In this document: in pieces, positions 11,655 to 23,270 of the stretch | Layout of the letters: each line of letters starts with the position of its first letter | Numbering within the stretch: position 1 is the first letter of the stretch | Origin: Stomoxys calcitrans | Taxonomy: Eukaryota; Arthropoda; Insecta; Diptera; Muscidae | NCBI RefSeq assembly: GCF_963082655.1 | Contig: NC_081553.1 | Coordinates: forward strand, 158,263,441 to 158,327,440 | Reading direction: 5' to 3' | Length of the DNA: 64,000 nt | Notes under the pieces: model-generated | Told to the model about the DNA's origin: nothing | Seen by the model: the letters and a program-made list of their open reading frames with translations, nothing else | The model's database searches: none | Made by a program: the position numbers and the translations under genes

Positions 11655-11765
11655 TGGCAAAGTTGCCGAAGAACATTCCATTAAGCAATAGGGGGATAAA
11701 ACTTCTCACATATCACATCAGCGTCATAGGCGGACTTGCTAACCTCTCCGCCATGGTGGCCTCCA
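11655..11765 (-). mobile_element. tRNA-derived SINE with large internal deletion
   Basis: On the minus strand, the head GGAGGCCACC..GGCGGAGAGGTTAGCAAG and CCGCCTATGACGCTGA join directly to the tail TGATATGTGAGAAGTTTTATCC and AATGTTC. The B box and the whole body are missing, so it cannot be transcribed as a normal SINE. Confidence 0.75.
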
Positions 11766-13255
11766 AGATTGTAGGGTATAAAAATGGGTGCAACTTGCAT
11801 GCCGGCAATTTAATTCCAAATATATATCTACCTTTATATCTACCACGTGAAAAGTGCATACAAGTAATGCTATCAATGTGAATTCCATTTCGTACCAAAA
11901 GATAAATCTGATATTTTTCTGCACAACAAAAACGTTGTGCTTTCTAAACAAATAATCATTTTTAGCGCCCACTTATTGTTGTCACATTCGATTTTTCTAC
12001 AACTCAGCCGCAGTATACCACAGGTCCCACCTACCTTATTTTAAGTAGCTCTTTGAAATGGACATTTGGAATAAGGCAGTGTATGGAAATGAAGAGAATT
12101 CACCCCCAACATATTGGAAATTCCTTCAAAGTGCCTGTCTAAACGTGGAGCTATGGCTATGCATTGCGATATATGTATATACTCATAAATAAAGATTTGA
12201 AACAAAAAAGTGACGTAGATTCGATTCGTTTTATTCATGTCGCCTTTATATCTATGACTGTGCAAATAATACTAACCATCCTTAATTCCATATATGGCAC
12301 TGAAACCAATCGCTACAAATAAAATTGTATGCAGGAGAAACGCCATGGTGTAATATTGTAGCAACACAGTCCCTCTCACCAATGTTTTCTATGGAATGTA
12401 CACAGTGCACTTCTATGCTGTTCACGCCTCGCTATTTAGGATCATATTAAAAAAAATTGACTTTGAGACGATTTCAATTAATTTTAAGAAAATTATTACG
12501 AGAGTCGCTGTGCCATATTAGTTCTTGAAACGCTATCATACAATCCAAGTTTGGTACACTTGTGAGCGCATATTCATGTGATTTTTCATTTATAATTTAA
12601 AATAGCGCGACTGTTGTAGCGAGATAATCCATAATGTATAAATTTTGGTGCATATCGGCAATTATTTGTTAAATAAGGGTTCACTGAAGTCTCAAAATAG
12701 TTATCTGTACGTGACAGTTTTTTCCGTTCCGAGTAAAACTGACGACATTGAAGTATATCCTTAAGACTTAACTATTTTCAACGTCAAAATAGTATTTTGA
12801 CATGCGCATAACGGATCCAGTGCTATTCTGGGGTAGGTGTACAATATGTACATATGGGATGGAATAGCGAAATAAGGGTTAATAAAATCATTATCCCAGA
12901 AATCTGTTAATAATATTTTTGTTCACAAAGAACTAGTTCTCACATAGTAACTCAAGACTGCTCTAAGAACTCTTGTATAAAATTCCTATGGTTGGATTAT
13001 TTGCGGAGTAAAGATTGAGAGATAGAATTGTATATTTTATCATAGCAATCTACAAATGCTGCGCAAAACATTAACTTGTTCATAAGGACAAGGAGTTTTT
13101 TGAGTCCAATCTTTGATTTCAGTTACACAATTATGATTTCGTTAGCCTGCCAATTTGTCACGATGTGATACAAAATAACATAAACATGTTGCATGTACGT
13201 ATATGAATATCTAATGCAAAGTGTTAAACAATTGGTACTCCTACAATAGAATAAC
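11766..13255. other. Unassigned sequence
   Basis: I find no family match and no credible open frame. The minus-strand frames at 11713-11972 and 12041-12265 look like chance. Composition is AT-rich throughout. It may be old intergenic DNA. Confidence 0.3.
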
Positions 13256-14165
13256 ACAAAAACGAGAAATAGAACACATCAAGTATTATATGAAAATTAA
13301 ATGGTTGCGGTTTCTTTGTTTGTTTGTCTGTACCGTATAGACTCAAAAACGGCTGGCTGATTGTCATGAAATGTCCATAGTTGGTAGTGAAAAATGAAGT
13401 GCAAATAGGGTACTTCATTTTTTGATGGGGAGGGGGTTCACCCTTAGCGATCACAATGAGTGCACTGAAAAAAGCGAAATTTTGAATGCCCCTCTATGGT
13501 AAATTAAAAAAACAAAATTGTTTTAAAACATTGGGGTCAATAAACCTAGAGGAACGCCCCACACCAAAACCTACCCAAGGAAACATGTTCACCGATTGGG
13601 ACAATATCGGCATCAAATGACAAGTATTTAAAAGTAGAGTACGAACTTGACTTGAAATTTGACATCCAAATCTCCGGGGCGTCCCCACCCCCAAAAAACC
13701 TGCCAACAGCACACGTTTAACGCTTGGGGCAATATAGGTATCAAATGAAAGGTATTTGGAAGTAGAGTACAAATCTGATATCAAAATTTATACCTTGCTA
13801 TCTGGGGGCCTCCCACCCCCAAAAATCCACCCAACAGGATATATTTACGGTTTAAAACAATATGGGTATCATATGAAAGGTACATGTTTGGAAGTGGAGA
13901 ACATAAATGATATAAGCATTTTGCTAAAGTGTCTCGCCAATACAAAAAAACAAAAAACTCTCAAAACGGCCATATTTGTCCATCGACATAAAATGGGCAA
14001 TAAATGAAATGAAAGGTCGAATAAAAGGTTTTTGACAAGCTTCTGAGGGACCGAATCCCAACGAACATGTTGGCCGACCGGGACTATATGTACTCCAATT
14101 ACTGGTCTATTGGAATAGAATATGAATTTGATATCCAAATTTAAGAAACAATTCTGTCGACCAAC
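13256..14165 (-). repeat. Family B repeat, diverged subtype with its tail
   Basis: On the minus strand the array has monomers with ATACCTTTCATTTGATACC, CAATCGG and GGTAGGTTTTGG. It ends in the family tail: GTACCC.ATTT.CAC, then CAGCCAGCCGTTTTTGAGTC and TATACGGTACAGAC near 13325-13400. It is the 3' part of a family B element of a somewhat different subtype. Confidence 0.7.
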
Positions 14166-14339
14166 TCAAGAAAAAACAAAGGGCAGGTAGTGCAAATGCA
14201 AAAAAAGAAAAAAAACATCAACCGAACATATAAACCGTTCGGGACAAAAAAATACTACAACAAAAGTTCTTTGGTAAAAATTTGCCCTCCAATTTGGGTT
14301 GACATAGAAAGAACCCGTGGATGTTTGAGTTGATCCACC

Positions 14340-15443
14340 TTTGGATGGTTGGGCTAAAAATGTTGTATTCCATATGGTAGCGAACTGCTCAAATACAAAC
14401 AGCATTTCATGTCAAGCGAAGGTCGGTGGAAATAGAATAGAAGAACCCTTCGAAGTCAAAACGTATACCCTGGTGGTATGCATTGACATCGAGGGGGTGG
14501 AGGTTGTGCATAAAATAGAAGAACCCTTCGATGTCAAAACGTACACCCTGGCGGTATGCATTGACATCGAGGGGGCTTTTAACAATGTGCGGACCGACCA
14601 ATACCAGTACCGGGTGGACCCGGTTCTTTGAGACTGTATAAACCATATGCTAAGGAACAGGTGGATAAATGGTGTGTCCCATGGCATAAATATAAGGGTG
14701 AAAGTGACACAAAGGACGCCACAGGGGAGCATTTTATCGCCACCATAAATGATCTATTACGGATGCTGACTGAGGAGGGATTTGAACACTTCTGCTACGC
14801 AGACGATGTTATAATACTTCTAAGAGGTAAGGATCCGAACGAGCTATGCAGTTGGCCCGAAAGGGTCTTGCGTATGGCAAATGACTGGGCTAGACCCAGA
14901 GGTCTTAATGTTAACCCAGAGAAGACTGAATTATGCCTGTTTACGAGGAAGGCGAAGGTGGGCCTCAATTAGACGATTTCGATATCTGACATGGTCAAGG
15001 GGGGATCCGGATCGTGAGAAGACGAGGCTATTACTGAAAGAAAGCAGGAAGGAGGTCAGTATAGCTATTGGCATTATAACGGGACACATAGGACTACGAG
15101 CTCACTTATATTGTGCTCGGTGCGGCAAGTGATAGCATGTGTAGGGCATGCGGGGAAGATGATGAGACGTTGGAGCATTTCCTTTGTCATTGCCCGGCTT
15201 TCACGTCCAACAGATACCGGCACTTATGTAGAAACACAATACCAGACATGAACCAACTTAGGGAGGTGGCATGAAAAACAATTAAGGATTTTGTAAGTAG
15301 CCCGGAATTCCTAATTTAGATTTTCTTTTTCGATGTTACTTTATAGTTTTTAGAGCGCACAATAAACCGATTACTAGCTTAGGTGTATGTCCATAGTGCC
15401 ATGGGCCGGATTAATATCTGCACCCTCTTTTCAACCTAACCTA
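14340..15443 (+). mobile_element. LINE A, internally deleted copy with duplicated RT motif A
   Basis: It begins at the RT block around AACTGCTCAAATACAAACAGC. RT motif A (VCIDIEG) occurs twice in frame, at about 14437-14497 and 14515-14575; the second continues into AFNNV. Motif C is CYADDVIILL with YADD at 14796-14807, then GLNVNPEKTELCLFTRKAKV. At about 14975 the sequence jumps from GACGATTTCGATAT to the C-terminal region, removing what is about 980 bp in the first copy (RT thumb and RNase H). The zinc-knuckle remains RACGEDDETLEHFLCHC follow near 15147. The 3' UTR is intact to 15443. Frameshifts make it inactive. Confidence 0.85.
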
Positions 15444-15945
15444 TATGCAGATTTGTGATATGATTTTAAAAGTAAGTAAATGATTTATGATAAACCCATA
15501 GCCCTAAATGACTTCATCATTAAAAAAAAAAACATCTATTTCAAATAGCAGCGGGTCAGCTAGTATATAATAAAAATTCAAAAATTTTGTTTTAAGAATT
15601 TTTGCCTATTCTGGCTAGTTAATGCATTTTGGATAACATTTGTTACACGTCTAGGAAGGCAAGCTGATTGCGTGTTCGGATTAGTATCAAGTATGCAAAT
15701 TATGTTTGCCTATTATGGCTATTCAATCTATTTGAGTAACTTTTGTAAGACGTTCCGGAAGCCGAGCTCATTTCAGAGCTTGAGCTTAGAGCTATCCTCA
15801 GTACCACAGTATTTTCCGATTTTTTCAACACTGATAATACCTTTCATTCTTGATATATAAAATGTTATTCAGGGTTTCAACCAGTTTTTCTTTGCTAATA
15901 AATTAATTTAGCGTCATGTTTTGGTTTATGTACATTCTATAATTT
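15444..15945. other. Mostly unassigned; short family B start
   Basis: GCGGGTCAGCTAGTATATAATA at about 15550 is the reverse complement of the usual start of family B-type elements (TAGCTGACCC), with no array attached. The rest is AT-rich. The 62-residue frame at 15672 has no recognisable domain. Confidence 0.35.
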
Positions 15946-15949
15946 TAAA

Positions 15950-16580
15950 ATAGAGTTTGGTCCTGTAAACTTAGCTTACATGTCGCTAGAGGCATACCCA
16001 CAGATTCCAATGTCCCTGGAATGTGTAAGGTAGTTCCTAGTCTAGTAAGCTCGTCTGCTTTAGAATTTCCTGGGATATCTCCGTGGCCCGGCACCCAGAA
16101 CAGGTGTATTTTGAACTATTCAGCCATCTCGATGAGAGATCTGCGACAGTCGAGGGCGGTTTTTGTGTTCAGAAATACGTTCTCCAGGGATTTAATGGAT
16201 GCCTACCTGTCTGAAAGACGTTTATGCCAATCGTCGTAATTACATTATATCTTAGCCATTCCACCACTTCCTTAATTGAAAGGATCTCTGCTTGATACAC
16301 ACTGCAGTGGTCGGGTAACCTCTTCGATATGACCAGTTCTAGATCTTTAGAGTACACCCCAAAGCCCAACTGGTCGTTTAATTTGGAACCATCCGTATAG
16401 AAGTCTATGTAACGTCTGTTACCAAGGATATCGTTGTTCCAATCGGTTCTACCAGGAATAGTGGTACAGTAATTTTTATCAAAAAGCGGCTCAGGTAGGG
16501 TGTAATCCACACTGCCTGGAACATCGGATATTGTATCAAGGATAACACAGTGTCCGTAGCCGCCACATAACCAATGATTT
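15950..16580 (-). mobile_element. LINE B fragment: RNase H domain
   Basis: On the minus strand it reads TLPEPLFDKNYCTTIPG, then RRYIDFYTDGSKLNDQLGFG (RNase H first acidic motif, YTDGS), then LPDHCSVYQAEIL with the catalytic E, then INVF. It shifts frame after GTCTTTCAGACAGG and continues in another frame to the GNSKADEL region (about 16045-16070). The same frameshift is present in the copy at 25590-27984. It is a 5'- and 3'-truncated dead copy. Confidence 0.85.
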
Positions 16581-16799
16581 AAAATAGAGTTTGCATATTG
16601 AAAATGATGCCAATTAGAATTTAATGTTGAAACATAGTTCTAACTCAAATTTTTACCAATTATAAGCATATCTATGGTTGTAATTCATACTCTTTCAGTG
16701 TATATTCTTATGATACACAATTAACTTAAAAGCCTTCCATCTTGCTCTAATGTTTTTTGTCAAAATTTTTTTTTTTTTCAATTTCCATCACCCTCTCAT
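16581..16799. other. No recognisable feature
   Basis: AT-rich sequence with a T-run near 16770. No match seen. Confidence 0.3.
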
Positions 16800-17080
16800 C
16801 ACTTTTTATCCATCACTGGTCCATACTTAAATATTTGCCCTCTCCCTCTCTGTAGTTGGAGAGGCACAAGAGAATAATTATTGGTCCGGTAAACGAATAA
16901 TCGTTTACGGCTATCGAAACATTTTTACCATTGAAGAGTTTTTGGTTTTTCAACAAAAGAAAGGTACTTTTACCGTAGGCAAAGTTGCCTAGGGGCTTAC
17001 AATAAACGCCTAAACATACCGTTTGATATGTTTAGGGGAAACGTTACATAGTTACAACAAAAGAAATACTTCGGGCTCAC
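16800..17080 (+). repeat. Dispersed repeat G
   Basis: It contains GGAGAGGCACAAGAGAATAA, TTATTGGTCCGGTAAACGAA, GCTTACAATAAACGCC, CGTTTGATATGTTTAGG and GAAACGTTACATAGTTACAA. Two other copies exist at 29325-29550 (+) and 55845-56165 (-). There is no coding capacity. An LTR or non-autonomous DNA element is possible. Confidence 0.65.
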
Positions 17081-17232
17081 ACTCGCGGATATCACAAAAT
17101 GAAGTACCCTTTTTTCACCGGGATCAAACTCTCTCATCTGTGAAAATTTCATGAAATCTCTTCAGCCGTTTTCGAGTCTACTAAGAACAAACAAACAAAG
17201 CGCCACACTTTTATTTTTTATATAATAGATGA
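17081..17232 (+). repeat. Family B tail fragment
   Basis: It has the family's terminal block: GTACCC.TTTTTCACC, ATCTGTGAAAATTTCA, CAGCCGTTTTCGAGTCTA, AAGAACAAACAAACAAAG and TTTTATATAATAGATG. The monomer array is absent. Confidence 0.65.
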
Positions 17233-17333
17233 ATTTAACGTCATGCTCATGTATATGTATATTCTTTTAAATTTTAAAAGAGATAGTACGTATTGTTCAA
17301 TTCAATGTTGTAACATAAATCAAAGAAAATGCT

Positions 17334-17576
17334 AATTTTGCCCATGAACATTCCACTAAGGATCAATGAGTGCAGTCCGATTCAAGTTTAAGCTCAATAA
17401 TAAGGGGTTTCCTCTTTGGAGAGAAGTTTTACATGGCATAGTACCTCACAAGCGTTGCCAGCACTATGAGGGGAAAACCACAGTTGAAATTTTTTTCTGA
17501 TGGCCTCACCAGGATTCGAACCCAGGCGTTCAGCGTCATAGGCGGACATGTAAACCTCTGCGCTACGGTGGCCTCC
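17334..17576 (-). mobile_element. tRNA-derived SINE
   Basis: A near-complete minus-strand copy: head GGAGGCCACCGTAGCGCAGAG (mirrored at 17556-17576), B box GGTTCGAATCC at about 17513-17523, body GGGGAAAACC / GAGGTACTATGCCATG, and tail ending CCTTAGTGGAATGTTCATGG. A part of the body between TTTGGAGAGAAG and TTATTATTGAGC is shortened. Confidence 0.88.
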
Positions 17577-17755
17577 AACATAATTCAAACTCAATATTTA
17601 ACTACTTATAATCTAATCCCAGTTTTTAATTCAAACTCTTTCAGAGTTTATTTGGATTTATTTCGCTATTATAAAATTATATTAAATGCCCTCCATTTTC
17701 AAACAACTCCATTATAGTTTAGTATTATGACCTGCTGCATTAGTTATGCCAAAAA

Positions 17756-18315
17756 AACAAAACTAGTAAAAAGGCATTAAGTTCTGCTAGGCCGAACCAC
17801 TATCCCAAATTTCGGCGAAAATGTTTAAATGTGCTTTTTATCGTCCCAAGACCTTAAATCGAAAGATCGGTCTGCATGTCAGCTATATCCAAATCTGGAC
17901 CGATCTAGGCCAAATTGAAGAATGATATCAAAGAGCCAAACATAATTCACTGTCCTAAATTTCGTCAAAATCGGATAATAAATGTGACTTTTATGGGCCT
18001 AAGACTTTAAATCGCCAGATCGGTCTATATGGGGGCTTTATCAAAATACAGTCTGATGTGGCCCATCTTCGAACTTAACCTGCCTATGGACATAAAAAAG
18101 TCTGTGCAAAGTTTCAACTCAATATCTCTATTTTTTTAGACTGTAGCGTTATTTCAACAGACTGACGGACGGACATGGCTAGATCGTCTTAGATTTTTAA
18201 GTCGATCATGAATATATGTACTTTATAGGGTCGGAAATGGACATTTCGATGTGTTGCTAACAGAATGACATATTCATTTTGTCATTCCCCATCCTTCGGT
18301 GGTGGGTATAAAAAT
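17756..18315 (+). repeat. Family A repeat, internally deleted
   Basis: The left end AACTAGTAAAAAGGCATTAA plus a damaged hairpin (GTTCTGCTAGGCCGAAC) joins straight to the modules. The GTCY core is at 18157-18180. The right end is complete, with GGTCGGAAATGGACATTTCG and GGTGGTGGGTATAAAAATAT. About 800 bp are missing compared with 51562-52920. Confidence 0.8.
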
Positions 18316-18407
18316 ATTTATGGAAGTGGTTGTTTTCGCACATTTAAATACATATTTTGGGATGGATATTTTTTATTGTCGTAAATAAAGGGTTTTTTTG
18401 CTTAACC

Positions 18408-18524
18408 ATGAATCATTTTGCAAACGAAAAACGCTTCCAAATTATTCAATTTTATTATCAAAATGCGTGCTCTCTTAAGAAAGTTAATTGTGCGCTTTTT
18501 GTGTTCAGCGACGAAGCTAATTAG
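18408..18524 (+). mobile_element. Mariner/Tc1-superfamily transposase N-terminal relic
   Basis: The frame starting ATG at 18408 reads MNHFANEKRFQIIQFYYQN, then ACSLKKVNCALFVF, and stops at 18522. This is the DNA-binding helix-turn-helix start of a transposase close in type to the one at 36202-36297 (-). Only 38 codons remain before family B sequence begins. No inverted repeat was identified. Confidence 0.65.
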
Positions 18525-18551
18525 CCGAAATGTTGGAAAGAGTATGCAAAA

Positions 18552-19670
18552 ATTCCCTAAATACATGGTCCTACATTTGGATACCAAATTCGTATTCTAC
18601 TCCCAAATACCTTTATTTGAGCCCCATTTTGCGATGGTCACTAAAAAATTGCTGCTTGTGGGGTATTTTGGGAAAGGGGTTGACCCCCAGAAAATTGGTC
18701 CCGAAAGTGGGTATCAATTCTTGCTCTACCCTCCAATACCTTTCATTTAAGCTGCACATTAACATGGGGTATATATGGCCGATTTAGGGGTGTTTTGGGG
18801 ATTAGGGTGATCGCCCAAACACTAATCCCGGAAAATATATCAGCAACGTGCTCTATTCTCATATATCTATATATCATTTATTTGAACGCCATATTGCCAT
18901 TGCCCTCAAAATTGGATATCAAATTCGTTTTCAAATCTCATTTAAACTCCTTATTGTAAAAGTCAGCAAATATGTCCGGTTTGGGTTATTGGGCCTTAAA
19001 ACTATAAATATTTAGTTCCACTCTCTTTACAACCCAAGTTGTCTTGGTGAGCAAATACGTCCTATTTGTGGGGTAGTTATGGTGGTGGGACGTCCCCTAG
19101 ACAGATACATGGTCTACTCCCAAAAACCTTTAATTTGAGCCCCATATTTCCATAGTCGGCAAACATGACCGGCTTGGGGGGTGTTTTGGGGTATGGGCGG
19201 CCACTCAGTGAGTTGCCCTTGAAAATATATATCGGATTCGTGTTCCACTCGTATTTGAGCCTCGTGTTGCAAAAGTCAGCAAATACTTGCTATTTGGGTG
19301 GTGTTGTGGGGGTGGGGTGGCCCCATAGACACTTTTCCCAAATATTGATATCAGATTCGTGCTTTACTCCCAATGACCTTTAATTTGAGCCCCATATGAC
19401 TGAGAGGCTGCCCCCTAACACTTGGTCCCATATTAGGATATCAGATTCTAATTCTACAATCAAATACCTCTTATTTAAGCCCCATATTCCCATGGTCAGT
19501 AAAACGGTCCTGTTTAGGGGGAGATTTGGAGAAAGGGTCCACCCCCCAGAAACGTGGTCCCACATTTGGATATCAGATTCGTATTCTACTCGCAAATACC
19601 TTTCATTTAAGTCACATATTTCCATGATCGGTAAATATGTCCGATTTAGGGGTGTTTTGGGGGTTGGGGT
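18552..19670 (+). repeat. Family B array, left part (copia target)
   Basis: Eight or so monomers of about 130 bp with CCCATATTGCCATGGTC, GGGGTGTTTTGGGG and ATTCGTATTCTACTC. It stops within a monomer at GGGGTTGGGGT (19670), exactly where the copia LTR begins. The same subtype resumes after the copia remnant at 23759. Confidence 0.85.
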
Positions 19671-19816
19671 TGTTGTTAAATTAATGTATAAACACCTTTC
19701 TCATATTACTACTTTTAGTTTTATAAATCAATGACTACTTGCATTGTAATTTTGTATTCCTGTAGTTGAATTAGAGTACATATATTTTTCAGTTTGAATA
19801 AAACATTTAAACACAA
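19671..19816 (+). repeat. Copia-type 5' LTR
   Basis: It starts TGTTGTTAAATTAATG, as copia LTRs do, contains an AATAAA (about 19798), and ends near ACACA just before the primer-binding site. Its length is about 145 bp. No matching 3' LTR is present in the window. Confidence 0.6.
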
Positions 19817-19832
19817 AAGGTTATGGGCCTTT
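19817..19832 (+). other. Copia-type tRNA primer-binding site
   Basis: AGGTTATGGGCC lies directly after the LTR. GGTTATGGGCCC is the primer site used by Drosophila copia, complementary to an internal part of initiator tRNA-Met. The match stops after GGGCC here. Confidence 0.55.
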
Positions 19833-19895
19833 AGATACAAAAAAAAGAAAAGAAAATTTTTCATTCTACCTAATTTTGTGAATTAGTGAAAAACT

Positions 19896-20620
19896 ATGAC
19901 AAGCAGCCAACTGTTGTGCCCAATGGAAAGATTGCGGGGCCGTGAGAATTTTGATGTCTGGAAGAGACAGGCAAATCGTTTTTGGTAATAAAAGGTTGCT
20001 GGAAAGCTGTAATTGAAGCTATGCCGGACACGGAATTGAATGAAAAAGCTCTTGCGGAAATCACATGGATGGTAGATCCCAATAATTATGGCCACATTGC
20101 TGCCGCTACAACAGCGAAGGATGCTTGGACTGCACTGATTAATGCCTATGAGGATACGGGACTAACAAGGAAGGTAGAACTATTGAAGCAATTGGTGAAC
20201 ATCAAGATGCAGAATTACAAGACAATTCAATAGTATGTGAACGATTTGAACCTCATTGCCTTGAAGGTAAAGAATGCTGGATTGAATATCGACGATGAGT
20301 TTACTGCCTCGTTGATGCTAGCTGGACTAAGCGATGACTTCAAACCAATAGTTATGGCCGTTGAAAACTCTAAGCAGAAACTAACTGTGGATATGGTAAA
20401 AAATCTTTTGCTCCAAGATGCGAAATTCGATAAGGTCAGTGGAAATGATTCAGCACTTCAAGCTAAGTTTTCCAAAAAAAAAAACTAAAAGCAAATAACA
20501 TGTTACAATTGCAAAAGGATTGGTCACATATCTAAGAATTGTCCGAACAGGAACAATGTGAGTAGCAATGGACAAAAAAAAAAAATGTTAAGAAATCGGA
20601 AGTTTTATTTGCGACTACTA
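19896..20620 (+). pseudogene. Copia Gag
   Basis: The frame starts MTSSQLLCPMERLRGRENFD, the usual Copia Gag N-terminus (retrotran_gag-like: RGRENFDVWKRQ). It continues through KDAWTALINAYEDTGLTRKV and a stop at 20231 (YKTIQ stop YVNDL) to [13 protein letters not shown]. The nucleocapsid CCHC knuckle CYNCKRIGHISKNC is encoded at 20501-20542. A frameshift near 19980 and poly-A slippage near 20475 and 20575 break the frame. Gag would package element RNA into particles. It lies 80 bp after the LTR, as in a normal copia element. Confidence 0.88.
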
Positions 20621-20659
20621 AAGAAATTTCCTTTGCAAAAGCTACGTGTGATATTTGAT

Positions 20660-21018
20660 CAACCCCAAATTATTGGTACATCGATGGTGGTGCTAGTAGC
20701 CACATGACTAATGATGATGCTAAGATGTATAACAAAAGAATTGTGGAAAACAAAAAAGTAGTAGTCGCAAATAAAAAAGAACTGTCTGTTGAATGCATTG
20801 GTGATATTGATCTGAATGTTATTGGTAAAAATGGAGTAAAAAAGATAACTGTTGAGAATGTCGAATATGTTCCTAGGCTGTGTACGAATTTGTTGTCAGT
20901 TAGGCAAATAACGAAAGGTGGCAAATCAGTGATTTTTGAACAAGATTATTGCAAAATCCGAAATAAGCAAGGGATGATTATAGCATCGGCAAGGATGTTC
21001 AATGATTTATACCGCTAA
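20660..21018 (+). pseudogene. Copia aspartic protease
   Basis: WYIDGGASSHMT (from 20674) is the active-site region; the family motif is D-S/T-G-A, so the second residue is altered to Gly. Then come the flap region VVVANKKELSVECIGDI and VPRLCTNLLSVRQI. It ends in a stop after MFNDLYR, just before the GAG-pre-integrase domain. The protease would process the polyprotein. Confidence 0.85.
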
Positions 21019-21051
21019 GAATGTGAATCTCTCTGCCATATAAATGGCAGT

Positions 21052-21960
21052 GTGTTCTCTGTTTCAAGCAAATTCAACTTGTGGCATCGCAGATTGGGAC
21101 ATATTAGTAACACGAAACTTAAGGAGGCAAAAGACGCTAGTTTTGGACTATCTTTTTCAGAAAAAGAGGGTGAGTTATGTACCATATGCGTGAAAGGGAA
21201 ACAGTGCCGAAGACCTAATGAAGAGGATGGTACCAGAGCCACAAAAGTTTTGGAAATTGTACACACTGATGTCGTTGGACCTATGAACACATGTTCGTTG
21301 TCAGGCGTTTTCTGGTCACATTCATTGATGATTTTTCTAGAAAAGTATTTGTCTATCCTATCAAAAACAAGTCTGAGGTGTTTTCAAAGTTCGCTGAGTT
21401 TAAAAAAAATGTCTGAAACTCAGACGGGAAAGAAATTAAAGATTATCCGGTCTGATAACGGCAGATTTTCCAAACTATGCAAAGAAAACGGGATTATATA
21501 TCAAAAAACATGTACATATACACCGGAACAAAATGCTGTGGCAGAGAGGATGAACCGCACGATAATTGAAAGAGTTCGTTGCATGCTCATTGATAGTGGA
21601 CTTGACTATCGATTCTGGGCAGAGGCCGCAGTTACTGCATCATTTCTTATAAATCGAGTACCCTGTAGATCACAAAAGAAATGTCCTGAAGAAATATTCA
21701 TTGGTCGACGATCCAACTTAACGTTCTTGAGAGTGTTGCCCTGCTTTCGCACATATACCGAAAGAGAAAGGATCTAAACTAGACCCAAAGTCAACCGAAT
21801 GCATTATGGTGGGATATAGTGCCGAAAGCAAAGCTTACCGACTTTTCGATCCCAAAACTTGTAAAATAATAATATGCCGTGATGCAATTTTTATGGAAAA
21901 CAGCAAAGTAAACACAACAGAGCAACATGAAGAAGATTTGTATTATTCGGAATTAATGCA
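21052..21960 (+). pseudogene. Copia integrase (with pre-integrase zinc domain)
   Basis: The zinc-binding pre-integrase domain reads FNLWHRRLGHISNTKL with CTICVKGKQ. The integrase core has the D,D,E signature: HTDVVGPM (D1), then a frameshift near 21300 ([20 protein letters not shown] is in another frame), RSDNG (D2) and PEQNAVAERMNRTI (E). GLDYRFWAEAAVTASFLINR follows. A second shift near 21740 puts the FGC-like region out of frame. VGYSAESKAYRLFDP continues at 21806. Integrase would insert the cDNA. Confidence 0.9.
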
Positions 21961-23270
21961 AAGCGAAGGTGCAGATTCAGGGGAGAGTGGAAATCTTACT
22001 CAACCAAATGTTAGTGAATCAACACCTTCGGTAACAGCCAATGAAGATTCCAATGTGGCGGACTCAAATGAAGACAACCTAATTCCTGAAGTTAATCATA
22101 CTGAAGAATCTGATACCGATAGTGAGTATATGGATAGTTATTGGCCATCAAACAGCGATGAGACTAACAGGCAAGAAAATGTAGAGGGGCCAATTATCCG
22201 AAGATCCGAGCGTATTGCAAATCGAAACCAAAATTCGTCAACGTTTTGTGCCATTGATTTTGTTTCAAATGATCCTGAAAGCTACAAAGAAGCAATGGCT
22301 ACAGAAAATGCAAGTAAATGGAAACTAGCAATCAAAGAAGAAATTGAGTCGTTGAAACAAAATAATACTTGGACTTTAACAGAATTACCACCAGGACAAA
22401 AGGCTATCAAATCCAAATGGGTTTTCAAGACGAAAACTGATGAAAACGGAAGTCCTAACAGATATAAGGCTAGACTAGTCGCCAAAGGTTTTAGTCAACG
22501 AGATGGAATTGACTACAACGAAACTTTTTCACCAGTAGTCAGATATGACTCTATAAGGTACTTGGTTGCACTGGCCGCTAAGTATAGAATGGAAATTCAT
22601 CAAATGGATGCTGTAAGTGCATATTTAAATGGGAACCTTAAGGAGTTAATTTATATGCAGCAACCTGAGGGATTCTCTGATGAAACGAAAAGAGTCTGCA
22701 AACTAGAAAAGTCAATATACGGGCTCAAGCAATCTGGAAGAGTCTGGAACGAGATGCTAAATTGCTCATCAAGCTGGGACTCGTACGGAGTGATGTAGAT
22801 CAATGTATATACCACAACTTGGACAATGGGTATAAACCTTATGTTGCGATATATGTTGATGACGTCCTTATATTCTGTAATAATATAAAGATACTACAAA
22901 ATATAAAAAAGAAGCTTTCCAAAATATTTAAAATGAAGGACCTAGGAGAAGTTTCTACAATACTCGGAATAAGAATAACTCGAAATCGTGATAACATAAA
23001 AATAGATCAATCAAAATATATAATTGATGTTTTATATCGTTTTGGAATGAACGAGCGCAATCCAATTTCAACACCGATTGACACTAATCAGAAGCTATCT
23101 GTTTCCATGTGCCCAAAGAATGAAAATGAGAGACAGGAAATGTCAAAGGTTCCTTATATGCAAGCAATTGGATGTTTGTTGTACCCAGCACAAGTGTCAC
23201 GCCCAAACACCTCATATGCAGTAAATATATTAAGTCGATTCAGCACTAATCCAGGGAGAGCTCACTGAGA
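21961..23270 (+). pseudogene. Copia reverse transcriptase
   Basis: A spacer rich in acidic residues leads into the RVT_2 domain: KAIKSKWVFKTKTDENG, YKARLVAKGFSQRDGIDY, NETFSPVVRYDSIR and MDAVSAYLNGNL. IYGLKQSGRVWNEML is followed by a frameshift near 22760. The catalytic box reads YVAIYVDDVLIF (YVDD, about 22850), then MKDLGEVSTILGI. It runs to NILSRFSTNPGRAH, then a TGA at 23266. Order and motifs match Ty1/copia RT. Two disabling lesions are visible. Confidence 0.92.
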
